A stretch of DNA of 36,268 bases, from NCBI GenBank assembly GCA_006844765.1, contig SPJV01000021.1, positions 1-36,268 on the forward strand, read 5' to 3'. This DNA comes from Alphaproteobacteria bacterium. Lineage in GTDB: Bacteria > Pseudomonadota > Alphaproteobacteria > UBA8366 > Aestuariispiraceae. The notes beneath the pieces were generated by a model, which did not search any database, was not told where the DNA came from, and saw nothing but the letters and a program-made list of their open reading frames with translations. Below are positions 15,506-24,200 of the stretch, piece by piece. A program made the position numbers and the translations under genes. How positions within the stretch are numbered: position 1 is the first letter of the stretch; each line of letters starts with the position of its first letter.

Positions 15506-16726
15506 TTACACCGCCGCGTTTGAGGATTGCTTCCCTACACGTTCTTCCGCGACCCGTGGTGCCGTTCGGAGGACCAAGTAACCTATCAGGGCGGCGACAA
15601 TGGAACCGCTCAACACACCGACCCGGACAGCGGCGGCCCCGTCGGGAGAGGTGAAGGCGAGGTTGCCGATAAACAGGCTCATGGTGAAACCGATACCGGC
15701 AAGGAGAGAGACCCCCCAAATTTGGCGCCAGGTAATGCCGACCGGCAGCCGGCCCACGCCAACGGCAACCGCAAGAGCCGTCGTCGCAACGATCCCGATC
15801 TGCTTGCCAAATAACAGACCCGCTGCAATTCCGGCCGAAACCGGTTCCAGGATTGAGGAGAAACTCATCCCTTCCAGCGACACACCGGCATTGGCGAAGG
15901 CAAAGATCGGCATGATTCCGAAGCCGACCCAGGGGACCAGCGCATGTTCGACCCGGTGCAGTGGATCTTCATCCTCGTCCGGCGAGCCACCGAGCATGGG
16001 AATGCAGAAAGCGACGGCAACACCGGCCAAAGTCGCATGCACGCCTGATTTCAACACAGCCACCCAGAGCACAATGCCGAGCAGCATGTAGGGCGTTACA
16101 GCCCGCACCCCAAACCGGTTCAGCGCAATCATGCCTGCGATAACAACGGCAGCGATACCAAGGGCGGTTCCGGAGAGCTCTGCAGTGTAGAACAGCGCGA
16201 TAATGACAATCGCCCCCAAATCATCAATGATCGCCACGGCAAGCAGGAAGACTTTCAATGAAACCGGCACCCGGTTCCCCAGCAGTGCCAGGATCCCAAG
16301 CGCGAAGGCGATATCGGTTGCCGCAGGCACCGCCCATCCTCGTAACGCCTCGGTATCGCCCCAGTTGAAACCGACATAAATCAATGCTGGGACGACCATG
16401 CCGCCCAGTGCGGCAAGCGCCGGTAATGACGCGCTGCGCCGGTCCGAGAGATTTCCCGCAACCACCTCCCGCTTGATTTCCAAACCAACCAGCAGAAAGA
16501 AGATCGCCATCAGGAAATCGTTGATCCACAAGAGTAGCGGTTTCGATAGTCCAATCTCGCCATAGGCAATCGTGAACGGCGTCCCCAGCATCGTGGTATA
16601 GAAACTCGCCAGCCCGCTATTCATGACGATCATCGCCAGAGCCGCCGCAGCGACAAGAACAATGCCCGGGGCTGTCTCATGCCCCAATGCCCGAACAATA
16701 ACATTATACGCGACTCGAACGGGCAT
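15506..16726 (-). CDS. nhaA: Na+/H+ antiporter NhaA
   Basis: 406 aa. Inner-membrane antiporter that expels Na+ in exchange for H+, for pH and salt control. About eleven to twelve hydrophobic segments are visible, and the NhaA signature is clear: FLMAIFFLLVGLEIKREVV near the start, PAATDIAFALGILALLG, and the essential Asp pair in AVAIIDDLGAIVIIALFY. The start is ATG 16726 with GGAGG seven bases upstream; the frame extends to a TTG at 16738 which overlaps that site. It is divergent from a small HTH gene; the intervening region carries two TTGA-N5-TCAA dyads. Confidence 0.95.
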   Translation of the reverse strand: MPVRVAYNVIVRALGHETAPGIVLVAAAALAMIVMNSGLASFYTTMLGTPFTIAYGEIGLSKPLLLWINDFLMAIFFLLVGLEIKREVVAGNLSDRRSASLPALAALGGMVVPALIYVGFNWGDTEALRGWAVPAATDIAFALGILALLGNRVPVSLKVFLLAVAIIDDLGAIVIIALFYTAELSGTALGIAAVVIAGMIALNRFGVRAVTPYMLLGIVLWVAVLKSGVHATLAGVAVAFCIPMLGGSPDEDEDPLHRVEHALVPWVGFGIMPIFAFANAGVSLEGMSFSSILEPVSAGIAAGLLFGKQIGIVATTALAVAVGVGRLPVGITWRQIWGVSLLAGIGFTMSLFIGNLAFTSPDGAAAVRVGVLSGSIVAALIGYLVLRTAPRVAEERVGKQSSNAAV

Positions 16727-16763
16727 CTTTGCCTCCAAACAAGATTAAACGTCGATAAACAGC

Positions 16764-16796
16764 GTTTGAAATAGTCAAACCCTTGAAAAGGTCAAG
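16764..16796. promoter_or_regulatory. Tandem TTGA-N5-TCAA dyads between nhaA and the HTH gene
   Basis: GTTTGA-AATAG-TCAAAC (16764-16780) and CTTGA-AAAGG-TCAAG (16782-16796) share the core TTGA-N5-TCAA, with centres 17 bases apart. The second copy covers the -35 hexamer of the promoter at 16783. It is a likely repressor operator, perhaps for the HTH protein itself. Confidence 0.5.
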
Positions 16797-16811
16797 CGCT
16801 GTCCTTAGAAT
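16783..16811 (+). promoter_or_regulatory. Sigma-70-type promoter of the HTH gene
   Basis: TTGAAA (16783-16788), a 17-base spacer, then TAGAAT (16806-16811), which is 10 of 12 matches to consensus with ideal spacing. It lies 39 bases upstream of the HTH start codon. The -35 is inside one of the two dyads. Confidence 0.6.
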
Positions 16812-16849
16812 TTTTAGGGTCAATAACAAAACTGGCCGGAGAGGCCCTC

Positions 16850-17038
16850 ATGCTAAGCAGTCCGTTACTCACAATTCATGAAGTTGCCGACCTCCTAAAG
16901 GTGAAGGAAGCGACGGTTCGGTCCTGGATCAATGATAAAGACTTACGCGCGATTAAGTTTGGGCGTGAATGGCGGGTCGCCCGTAAAGATTTGGAAGAGT
17001 ATCTGAACGTCAACGCGAATATTCCAGCACCTTCCTAA
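16850..17038 (+). CDS. Excisionase/MerR-like helix-turn-helix protein, 62 aa
   Basis: A stand-alone winged HTH of the HTH_17/excisionase type: LLTIHEVADLLKVKEATVRSWINDKDLRAIKFGREWRV is followed by RKDLEEYL. The ATG has a GGAGAGG site. Such small proteins usually act as DNA-binding regulators, and here no integrase or prophage gene is adjacent, so an ordinary regulator (of itself or of nhaA) is more likely than an excisionase. Directly past the stop, an open stretch in another frame reads KPLYEARVAGVDRLGDMIK and AMFGKQGKAE before a TAA at 17125, which might be a displaced C-terminus. Confidence 0.8.
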   Translation: MLSSPLLTIHEVADLLKVKEATVRSWINDKDLRAIKFGREWRVARKDLEEYLNVNANIPAPS

Positions 17039-17272
17039 ACCGCTCTATGAAGCCCGTGTTGCCGGCGTTGATCGACTTGGAGATATGATCAAGGCCATGT
17101 TCGGCAAACAGGGTAAAGCGGAGTAAGATTTCAGGTTTTTACCACTCCGGTCTTTTTGGGGCCTTTGAAAGTCTTCCCGCCCCTTGACAATTCGGGCGGA
17201 ACAATGCCCTTTCCCGCGCGGTTACGCGCGCCGGAATTTCTCGGCGCCTTCCCTATGTTTTGGAGCTCCCTG

Positions 17273-19057
17273 ATGCACGCTTATCGCTCTCACGACTGCG
17301 GCGCCCTGCGCCTTGACAATGCCGGCACCGAAGTCCGGCTTTCCGGCTGGATCCATCGCAAGCGCGATCATGGGAACCTGCTGTTTGTCGATCTGCGGGA
17401 CAATTATGGGCTCACCCAATGCGTGGTTGATGTATCCGGGGAAATCTTCCCGATCCTGGAAGGGCTCAGCCTGGAAAGCGTCATCACCGTGACTGGTAAG
17501 GTCGTCAAACGCTCTGACGAGACGATCAACAAGAACATCCCAACCGGTGAGGTTGAGCTTTATATCGCGACCCTGGATGTCCAGTCGCGTGCGGATGCCT
17601 TGCCCATGCCGGTCAATCAGGATGCGGGCTATCCGGAAGAAATCCGGCTGAAGTATCGCTTCCTGGATCTGCGCCGGGAAGACATGCACCGAAACATCTT
17701 GCTGCGGAACTCGGTCATCTCCTCGATCCGCCGCCGCATGAATGATCAGGGTTTTGCGGAGTTCCAAACCCCGATCCTAACAGCCTCCTCCCCTGAAGGC
17801 GCGCGTGACTTCCTGGTGCCGTCTCGCCTGCATCCGGGTCAGTTCTATGCGCTTCCCCAGGCGCCGCAGCAGTTCAAGCAGCTCCTGATGATCTCCGGCT
17901 TCGATCGCTATTTCCAGATTGCTCCTTGCTTCCGGGACGAGGATGCGCGCGCCGACCGCAGCCCGGGTGAATTCTATCAGCTCGATTTCGAGATGGCCTT
18001 CGTAACCCAGGAAGACGTGTTCAACGCGATTGAGCCTGTGCTGCACGGGGTCTTCGAAGAATTTGCCGATGGTCGCAAGGTCGCCCCTGCCCCCTTCCCG
18101 CGCATCGCCTATGCAGATGCCATGCGGAAATACGGCACGGACAAGCCTGACCTGCGGAACCCGTTGGAAATGTCCGATGTGACCGACCAGTTCCGAGGCT
18201 CCGGCTTTAAAGTCTTCGCCGGCATGATCGAGAAAGATGAGAATGTTCGCGTCTTCGCGATCCCCGGACCGAAAGGCGGCAGCCGCGCTTTCTGTGACCG
18301 CATGAACAGCTGGGCACAGTCAGAAGGCCAGCCGGGCATGGGTTACATCTTCTTCCGTGATGGCGAAGGCGCCGGACCGGTTGCCAAGAATATCGGGCCG
18401 GAACGCACGGCGACGATCCGCGATGGACTTGGCCTGGGCGATGGCGATGCTGTCTTCTTCGTCGCCGGTGTGCCGAAAGCCTTCTCCGCCTTCGCAGCGG
18501 CTGCGCGGACAAAACTCGGCCAGGATTTGGAACTGATCGACGACAACGAGTTCAAATTCTGCTGGATCGTCGATTTCCCAATGTTCGAATTCAACGAACA
18601 GGATCGCAAGGTCGACTTCTCCCACAACCCGTTCTCGATGCCACAAGGCGGTATGGATGCGTTGGAGAATGAAGCCCCGCTGTCGATCCTCGCCTATCAA
18701 TATGACATCGTCTGCAACGGGATTGAGCTCAGCTCCGGCGCGATCCGGAACCACTTGCCGGAAGTTATGTACAAAGCCTTCGAAATTGCCGGCCATGGTC
18801 CGGAAGTGGTGGATGAGCGCTTTGGCGGTATGATCAACGCCCTCAAGCTCGGCGCCCCGCCTCACGGAGGCTCTGCACCGGGTATCGACCGCATCGTCAT
18901 GCTGCTGGCCGGCACCTCCAATATCCGCGAAGTCATTGCCTTCCCGATGAACCAGATGGCTCAAGATCTGATGATGGGCGCCCCTGCTCAAGTCTCCGAA
19001 CGCCAACTGGCCGATGTCCACATCGAAGTGGTTATGCCGGAGGCGGAAGAAGAGTAA
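17273..19057 (+). CDS. aspS: Aspartyl-tRNA synthetase (probably Asp/Asn non-discriminating)
   Basis: 594 aa, start ATG 17273 with GGAG about seven bases upstream; the longer frame from 17156 has no homology. It charges tRNA-Asp with aspartate. Domains: N-terminal OB-fold anticodon binding (about 1-105; RLSGWIHRKRDHGNLLFVDLRD), class II catalytic core with motif 2 (FRDEDARADRSPGEFYQLD), the bacterial GAD insert (about 290-420) and motif 3 (GGSAPGIDRIVMLLAG). It ends in ADVHIEVVMPEAEEE. Alphaproteobacterial AspRS often also charges tRNA-Asn; this is family knowledge, not shown here. A diverged copy of its last codons reappears at 19480. Confidence 0.97.
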   Translation: MHAYRSHDCGALRLDNAGTEVRLSGWIHRKRDHGNLLFVDLRDNYGLTQCVVDVSGEIFPILEGLSLESVITVTGKVVKRSDETINKNIPTGEVELYIATLDVQSRADALPMPVNQDAGYPEEIRLKYRFLDLRREDMHRNILLRNSVISSIRRRMNDQGFAEFQTPILTASSPEGARDFLVPSRLHPGQFYALPQAPQQFKQLLMISGFDRYFQIAPCFRDEDARADRSPGEFYQLDFEMAFVTQEDVFNAIEPVLHGVFEEFADGRKVAPAPFPRIAYADAMRKYGTDKPDLRNPLEMSDVTDQFRGSGFKVFAGMIEKDENVRVFAIPGPKGGSRAFCDRMNSWAQSEGQPGMGYIFFRDGEGAGPVAKNIGPERTATIRDGLGLGDGDAVFFVAGVPKAFSAFAAAARTKLGQDLELIDDNEFKFCWIVDFPMFEFNEQDRKVDFSHNPFSMPQGGMDALENEAPLSILAYQYDIVCNGIELSSGAIRNHLPEVMYKAFEIAGHGPEVVDERFGGMINALKLGAPPHGGSAPGIDRIVMLLAGTSNIREVIAFPMNQMAQDLMMGAPAQVSERQLADVHIEVVMPEAEEE

Positions 19058-19063
19058 GACGCT

Positions 19064-19477
19064 GTGAAGCAGACATACGAAGGATCATGCCATTGCGGCT
19101 CGGTCCGTTTTCGTATTGAAGCCGATATCACGGAACTTACGACCTGCGATTGCTCTCTGTGTCAGAAGAAGAACGCCCTCATGACAAAGGTGCATGAGGA
19201 CGATTTCGCGTTGCTGGAGGGCGAGGACGTTCTAAGCGAATACCGTTGGAACTTGGAAATTGCGCGCCATTTCTTTTGCTCCCAATGTGGGATCTATCCC
19301 TTCCATAAGAAGCGCGCACAGCCGGATCATTACGGCATAAACATCAAGTGTCTGGACGGCTTCGACAGCAGCAAAATCCCGGTTCGGGCGACCGAAGGCC
19401 AATCCATGACGGTTGTCGAAAACGCGACCAACCCTCACTGGCTTGGCCCGCGCGTTAAGTCTTCACACGGTAATTGA
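19064..19477 (+). CDS. GFA/CENP-V family zinc protein
   Basis: 137 aa, start GTG 19064, only 6 bases after the aspS stop. The Cys pattern matches the GFA (glutathione-dependent formaldehyde-activating enzyme-like) fold: C9-H-C11-G, C28-D-C30-S-L-C33 and C72-SQ-C75-G, which bind structural and labile zinc ions. Whether it acts on formaldehyde is doubtful; the family is broad and mostly uncharacterised. Its stop codon sits exactly where a copy of the aspS 3' end resumes, suggesting it was placed there by recombination. Confidence 0.85.
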   Translation: MKQTYEGSCHCGSVRFRIEADITELTTCDCSLCQKKNALMTKVHEDDFALLEGEDVLSEYRWNLEIARHFFCSQCGIYPFHKKRAQPDHYGINIKCLDGFDSSKIPVRATEGQSMTVVENATNPHWLGPRVKSSHGN

Positions 19478-19518
19478 CCGTAGTGCATATCGAAGTTGTG
19501 ATGCCGGTAGCTGAGTAG
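19474..19518 (+). pseudogene. Relic of a second aspS 3' end
   Basis: In frame (19474-19518) it reads LTVVHIEVVMPVAE and stop, against LADVHIEVVMPEAEEE and stop in the intact aspS. Eight residues (VHIEVVMP) are identical but many codons differ at third positions (GTG CAT / GTC CAC, GTT GTG / GTG GTT), so it is an old or foreign copy, not a sequencing repeat. It overlaps the GFA stop codon. It has no start of its own. Confidence 0.7.
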
Positions 19519-19586
19519 GAATGGTTTTCACTTACCGATAACGGACATACTCTTGCCGTATTAGGTGATATCCAGGAACAACACGC

Positions 19587-20228
19587 ATGTTTCAGCTATT
19601 CTACTACCCTGACAATGCCAGCCTTGCGCCGCATTTGTTGTTGGCTGAAACACAGCTCGAATACACCCTCCGGCTGGTCGATCGAACGTCCGATGCGCAT
19701 AAGACGGATGATTATCTGCAGCTCAATCCAGCCGGACGCATTCCAACATTGGTTCATAATGACTTGGTCTTATTCGAGAGCCCGGCAATCTGCATTTACA
19801 TCTGCGAGCAGGCTCCTGAGGCACAGCTCATGCCGCCGCTCGGCCACCCGGATCGCCCGTTGTTCTTCCAGTGGCTGACCTATCTGAACAACACCCTTCA
19901 GGCTGAGTTTATGGTCTGGCGATATCCAGATCGACATACAACGCACCCTGACGGTATAGAGGGCATCAGGGCGGCGCAGGACGCAAGATTGGTCGAAATC
20001 CTGGCTCTGCTTGATGACGCGCTTTCCAAGCATCGTTTTCTGGCGGGAGAGACAGTCAGCGCCTGCGACTTCTTCCTGTTCATGTTGATGCTATGGTGCG
20101 GAAAACTCTCTCGACCCCTCACATCCTTCCCAAACCTATGGCGCCTGATCCAGGAAATCGCCAACAGAGAAGCCGTTCAACGCGTCTGCAAAATCGAAAA
20201 CATCGACATCACTCACTTCAAGGAGTGA
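19587..20228 (+). CDS. Glutathione S-transferase
   Basis: 213 aa, start ATG 19587 after CAGGAA. Thioredoxin-like N-terminus (about 1-78): FQLFYYPDNASLAPHLLL, with a Ser at the usual activating position, PAGRIPTLVHNDLVLFESPAICIYI containing the cis-Pro and the glutathione-contact ES pair. The helical C-terminal domain (about 88-200) includes FLAGETVSACDFFLFMLMLW, the conserved N-cap region. It resembles bacterial GSTs of the Beta/Theta-like broad class. The substrate is unknown. It converges with mfd, 39 bases away. Confidence 0.88.
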   Translation: MFQLFYYPDNASLAPHLLLAETQLEYTLRLVDRTSDAHKTDDYLQLNPAGRIPTLVHNDLVLFESPAICIYICEQAPEAQLMPPLGHPDRPLFFQWLTYLNNTLQAEFMVWRYPDRHTTHPDGIEGIRAAQDARLVEILALLDDALSKHRFLAGETVSACDFFLFMLMLWCGKLSRPLTSFPNLWRLIQEIANREAVQRVCKIENIDITHFKE

Positions 20229-20267
20229 GGGGTTGGTTTCTCACCTTCGCAGAATAGAAACTGTCTG

Positions 20268-23200
20268 TTACTCCGCCAGTTTTGCCAGCGTTTCCGATAG
20301 TTGCTTTACGCCCTTCAACCGTCGCGTTTCGCCTTCCCAGGCGCGCATGACGACCAATTTTTGGTCGGGGCGGACCTTCATCGCGCCGGCTTGCTGTTGG
20401 ATGTAGCCGATCAGCTTGTCCGGCCGGGCGAAGCGGTCGTTTCGGAAGGTGATGACCGCGCCTTTGGGGCCGGCATCCAACTTGGCAATGCCGGCGCGTT
20501 TGCAGGACTGCTTGATGGCGCAGACTTCCAACAGGTTCTCGACTTCCGCCGGCAGTTTGCCGAAACGGTCGACCAGTTCGACGGCCAGTGCATCCAATTC
20601 CGGCCCGCTTTGCGCTTCGGATAGCCGTCGATAGAGGCCAAGGCGCACGGACAGATCGGTGATATAGGCATCGGGGATCAGGACCGGCGCGCCAAGTGCG
20701 ATGGTCGGCGACCAGGTCTCCTCTGCCTCCGCTTCCATGCCCCCTTCCCGCGCGGCGGCAATCGCCTCTTCCAACATGCGCTGGTAAAGCTCAACACCGA
20801 CTTCTTTCACATGACCCGATTGTGCTTCGCCCAACAGGTTCCCCGCCCCCCGGATATCGAGGTCGTGGCTTGCGAGCGAGAAACCGGCACCGAGCGTGTC
20901 GAGGGTCTGCATGACCTCCAACCGCTTCATGGCGGTGGGCGACATAACCCGGCCCGGCGGCAGGGTCAGATAGCAATAGGCGCGCTGCTTGCCTCGCCCG
21001 ATCCGACCGCGCAGTTGATAAAGCCCGGCGAGGCCAAACATGTCGGCACGGTGCACGATCATGGTGTTGGCATTGGGAATATCGAGGCCGCTTTCCACAA
21101 TATTTGTGGAGAGAAGAATATCATATTTTCCCTCTACAAAATCCGACATGACCTTTTCCAATTCCGACGAAGGCATGCGGCCATGCGCCATGGCGATTGA
21201 GGCATTGGGGGTCATTTCCCGCAGCTTCTCCCGAATGCGATCGAGATCGGAAATCCTTGGCACCACGTAGAAAATCTGCCCGCCCCGGAAGCGTTCCCGC
21301 CGGATGGCTTCCCGCAGGATCACTGGATCGAAGGGGAGAACGAAGGTACGGACGGCCAGCCTGTCGACAGGCGGCGTTGCGATGATGCTCATCTCCCGCA
21401 CCCCGGCGAGGGCCATCTGTAATGTGCGCGGAATCGGTGTCGCGGTCAGCGTCATTACATGAACATTGGACTTAAGCTGTTTCAGCCGTTCCTTCTGTTG
21501 CACGCCGAAATGTTGTTCTTCATCGACGATCAATAAGCCCAGCCGCTTCGCCGATACCGACTTGGCGAGGAGCGCATGAGTGCCGACAATGATATCGATA
21601 GACCCATCAGCGAAACCTTCCTTCACCGCCGTCGCCGCCTTGCCTGTGACCAGCCTGGAAAGCTGTGCGATCTTCACCGGCAGGCCTGCAAATCGTCCTT
21701 CGAAATTCTTGAAATGCTGACGGGCCAGAAGCGTCGTCGGGACCACCACGGCAACTTGCAAGCCGGACATGGCAACCAGGAAGGCCGCGCGGAGTGCCAC
21801 CTCGGTTTTCCCGAACCCAACATCGCCGCAGATCAGGCGATCCATTGCCTTTCCGGATGCAAGATCCGTCGTCACATCGGCAATGGCGCGCAGTTGGTCT
21901 TCGGTTTCCGCAAATTCGAAGCGGGCGCAGAACTCGTCATAGGCCCCCTCCGTCGGTTCCACGGCCTCACCCCGGCGCAGGGCGCGCTCTGCCGCGACCT
22001 TGAGAAGCTGTGCGGCCATCTCCCGCACTTTCTCTTTCAGTTTTGCCTTCCGCGCCTGCCAGGCGACACCGCCCAGCTTGTCGAGCTGTACCCCGGCATC
22101 TTCGGAGCCGTAGCGGGACAGCATCTCGATATTCTCGACCGGTACAAAAAGCTTGTCGTCGCCGGAATAGAGAATGCGCAGGCAGTCATGGGGCGCACGG
22201 TCGACGGTCAGTGTCTCCAATCCGTCATAGCGCCCGATCCCATGGTCGACATGGACCACGACATCGCCGACTTCCAAGGCGGAAAGTTCCGTGATGAACT
22301 CTTCCCCCTTGCGGCGGCGGCGGGCTGGTCTGGCGAGACGCTCTCCAAGGATATCCTCTTCGGAATAGACCGCGACGTCCGGTGTGGAGAAACCACGCTC
22401 CATAGGCAGCACCGCAACCGCGACCGAACCACCCGGCAGAGAGGCGAAATCCTTCCAGGCGGTGAGAGACGCCGCGTCTTCGACACCTGCCTCCCGCAAC
22501 AGCAGGAGGATACGCTCCCTGGCCCCTTCGGAATGGGCGCCGATCAAACTGGGGCGCGTCGCCTCCGCCTTTGCCCGTTCCGCGACGGCCTGAAACAGCG
22601 GGCGGCCTTTATCCGCGCGGGCGGCAGCGAAATCTTGAGCGATGCTGGCACCGAAATCCAAGACTTCAGAGGCTGTTTGAATATCGGCAGGCTTGAAGGG
22701 GCTGATCTCAACCCGCGAACGGGCATCAATCGCAGCGACCCAGTGGGCACGGTCCAGATACAGCGCCGTCAGTGGGATTGGTTTATAGAGCCCTTCCGAG
22801 GGTTCAACGCCCTTGCGCCGCGCCGCCATCTCCAGCGCTTCCTTGCGGGCGTCATAATGGTCGGCGACAAGCTCCCACCGTGCCTTCAATGCCTCGTCAG
22901 CCTGATGATCGAACATCAGCGGCGCATCGGGCAGATAATCCAGCAGCGTTTCCATCTCCGCATGGAAGAGCGGCAACCAATGTTCCACGCCGGGTGGTCT
23001 GCGGCCTTCGCTCACCGCCTCAAACAGCATATCACCTTCAGTCGAGCCGCCGAAAAGCTCCCGATAGTTCTGGCGGAACCGGGTGATTGAGGCATCATCG
23101 GAAAAGACTTCGCTGACCGGCCCCATCACGAGGGAATCCGCATCCCCGATACTGCGCTGAGTCATGGCATCGAAGCGGCGGATACTCTCCAGCTCATCCC

Positions 23201-23765
23201 CGAAGAAGTCGAGCCGCAGCGGGTCGCTTTCCCCTGCCGGGAAGACGTCCAGAATCCCACCGCGCACAGCGAATTCTCCCGCTTCCCGCACTGTCGTGGA
23301 GCGACGATAGCCATTCCGCGCGAAGAAGGCGTTGAGCTTGTCTTGAGGCAAGCTCATGCCCGGCTTCGCGGCGAGGGATGCATCCGTGAAGACAGAGCGT
23401 GCCGGCACCCGCTGTGTCACGGCCGCAACCGTGGTCAAGACAGCCTGTGCGCCCTCTGTTGGCAGAGCGCCACCGGAACACCGGGTTAGAAAATCGATCC
23501 GACCGGCAACAGTCGATGCATTTGGGGAGACCCGGTCATATGGCACGCAGTCCCAGGCCGGAAAAAGTGCCACCGGCAGATCGGGCGCGACGAAGGACAA
23601 CTGCTCCGCCAAGCGCGTCATCCGGGCTTCGTCCCGGGCAATATAGAGGATGGTTCGACCGGCAGCCTCGCAAGCCGAGGCAAGAACGTGACCCAGCGTT
23701 GCGTCCGGGGCACCGCCGACGGTCAGGCGGCCCGGCCGCTCCAATCTGTTCGAGAATTCAAGCAC
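20268..23765 (-). CDS. mfd: Transcription-repair coupling factor
   Basis: 1165 aa, start GTG 23765 with an AGGG site, seven bases past the sdhE stop. It removes RNA polymerase stalled at DNA damage and recruits UvrA. Layout: UvrB-like N-terminal domains (about 1-340), RNA polymerase interaction domain (around VVHVDHGIGRYDGLETL, about 490-560), and RecG-like translocase: CGDVGFGKTEVALRAAF (Walker A), IVDEEQHFGV (DEEQ box), TATPIPRTLQMAL, and LRGRIGRGKQRAYCYLT (motif VI). The C-terminal D7 domain (about 1000-1130) is present. All motifs are intact and the length is normal. It forms the conserved alphaproteobacterial set with sdhE and recG. Confidence 0.97.
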   Translation of the reverse strand: MLEFSNRLERPGRLTVGGAPDATLGHVLASACEAAGRTILYIARDEARMTRLAEQLSFVAPDLPVALFPAWDCVPYDRVSPNASTVAGRIDFLTRCSGGALPTEGAQAVLTTVAAVTQRVPARSVFTDASLAAKPGMSLPQDKLNAFFARNGYRRSTTVREAGEFAVRGGILDVFPAGESDPLRLDFFGDELESIRRFDAMTQRSIGDADSLVMGPVSEVFSDDASITRFRQNYRELFGGSTEGDMLFEAVSEGRRPPGVEHWLPLFHAEMETLLDYLPDAPLMFDHQADEALKARWELVADHYDARKEALEMAARRKGVEPSEGLYKPIPLTALYLDRAHWVAAIDARSRVEISPFKPADIQTASEVLDFGASIAQDFAAARADKGRPLFQAVAERAKAEATRPSLIGAHSEGARERILLLLREAGVEDAASLTAWKDFASLPGGSVAVAVLPMERGFSTPDVAVYSEEDILGERLARPARRRRKGEEFITELSALEVGDVVVHVDHGIGRYDGLETLTVDRAPHDCLRILYSGDDKLFVPVENIEMLSRYGSEDAGVQLDKLGGVAWQARKAKLKEKVREMAAQLLKVAAERALRRGEAVEPTEGAYDEFCARFEFAETEDQLRAIADVTTDLASGKAMDRLICGDVGFGKTEVALRAAFLVAMSGLQVAVVVPTTLLARQHFKNFEGRFAGLPVKIAQLSRLVTGKAATAVKEGFADGSIDIIVGTHALLAKSVSAKRLGLLIVDEEQHFGVQQKERLKQLKSNVHVMTLTATPIPRTLQMALAGVREMSIIATPPVDRLAVRTFVLPFDPVILREAIRRERFRGGQIFYVVPRISDLDRIREKLREMTPNASIAMAHGRMPSSELEKVMSDFVEGKYDILLSTNIVESGLDIPNANTMIVHRADMFGLAGLYQLRGRIGRGKQRAYCYLTLPPGRVMSPTAMKRLEVMQTLDTLGAGFSLASHDLDIRGAGNLLGEAQSGHVKEVGVELYQRMLEEAIAAAREGGMEAEAEETWSPTIALGAPVLIPDAYITDLSVRLGLYRRLSEAQSGPELDALAVELVDRFGKLPAEVENLLEVCAIKQSCKRAGIAKLDAGPKGAVITFRNDRFARPDKLIGYIQQQAGAMKVRPDQKLVVMRAWEGETRRLKGVKQLSETLAKLAE

Positions 23766-23772
23766 CGGACCC

Positions 23773-24060
23773 TCACGCTTTTTCGACGCTATCGATCAAA
23801 CGGTGCATCAGGTCGGTGTCGAAACCAACCGGGATCGGCGCGCCCTTCACCAAAACATCGTAGAATTCCTGATCGGGAATATTCATCATCGCTTCAAACT
23901 GCGTCATCTCTACTTCGGTGAAGTGATCAAGCTCTCGATCCAGGAAACGCATGAGAAGGATATCCATTTCCCGGGTCCCGCGATGGCCGGCGCGGAACAG
24001 CAACCGACGACGCCGGATTTCCGGGTCCTTGTCGACAGCGTTGTCATTTGCCTGATCCAT
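23773..24060 (-). CDS. sdhE: Succinate dehydrogenase flavinylation factor SdhE
   Basis: 95 aa from ATG 24060, which has an AGGAGA site six bases upstream; the frame runs to 24198 but the extra N-terminus is not part of the family. It assists covalent FAD attachment to succinate dehydrogenase. The SdhE/Sdh5 (YgfY, DUF339) signature is clear: RRRRLLFRAGHRGTREMD with the conserved RGxxE, then ILLMRFLDREL and MMNIPDQEFYDVLV. It is transcribed with mfd and is divergent from recG, with about 140 bases between start codons. Confidence 0.92.
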   Translation of the reverse strand: MDQANDNAVDKDPEIRRRRLLFRAGHRGTREMDILLMRFLDRELDHFTEVEMTQFEAMMNIPDQEFYDVLVKGAPIPVGFDTDLMHRLIDSVEKA

Positions 24061-24200
24061 CTTAGGTCTCCTGCGCATCCTGTGCCCCGGCGCGCAAGGA
24101 TGTGGCACTTCCGCTCCCGACGGGCAAGCCCTGCTTTCCAGCCACCGCTTCGGCAGGTTAGAATGGACATGTTCTTCACCGCCTAATTTGGGTTTCACCT

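Noticed and set aside
17184..17212. TTGACA as the -35 of an aspS promoter
   Set aside because: No acceptable -10 hexamer occurs at 16-18 bases; the position 17 bases on is CCCTTT.
19064..19477. Calling the GFA-family gene a formaldehyde-activating enzyme linked to the serine-cycle genes
   Set aside because: The family name is historic, most members are uncharacterised, and the gene is 9 kb from the serine-cycle block next to aspS.
21576..23090. A 504-codon open frame on the plus strand
   Set aside because: It lies wholly antisense to mfd, whose helicase motifs are intact. Its residue composition is the usual shadow of a GC-rich gene.
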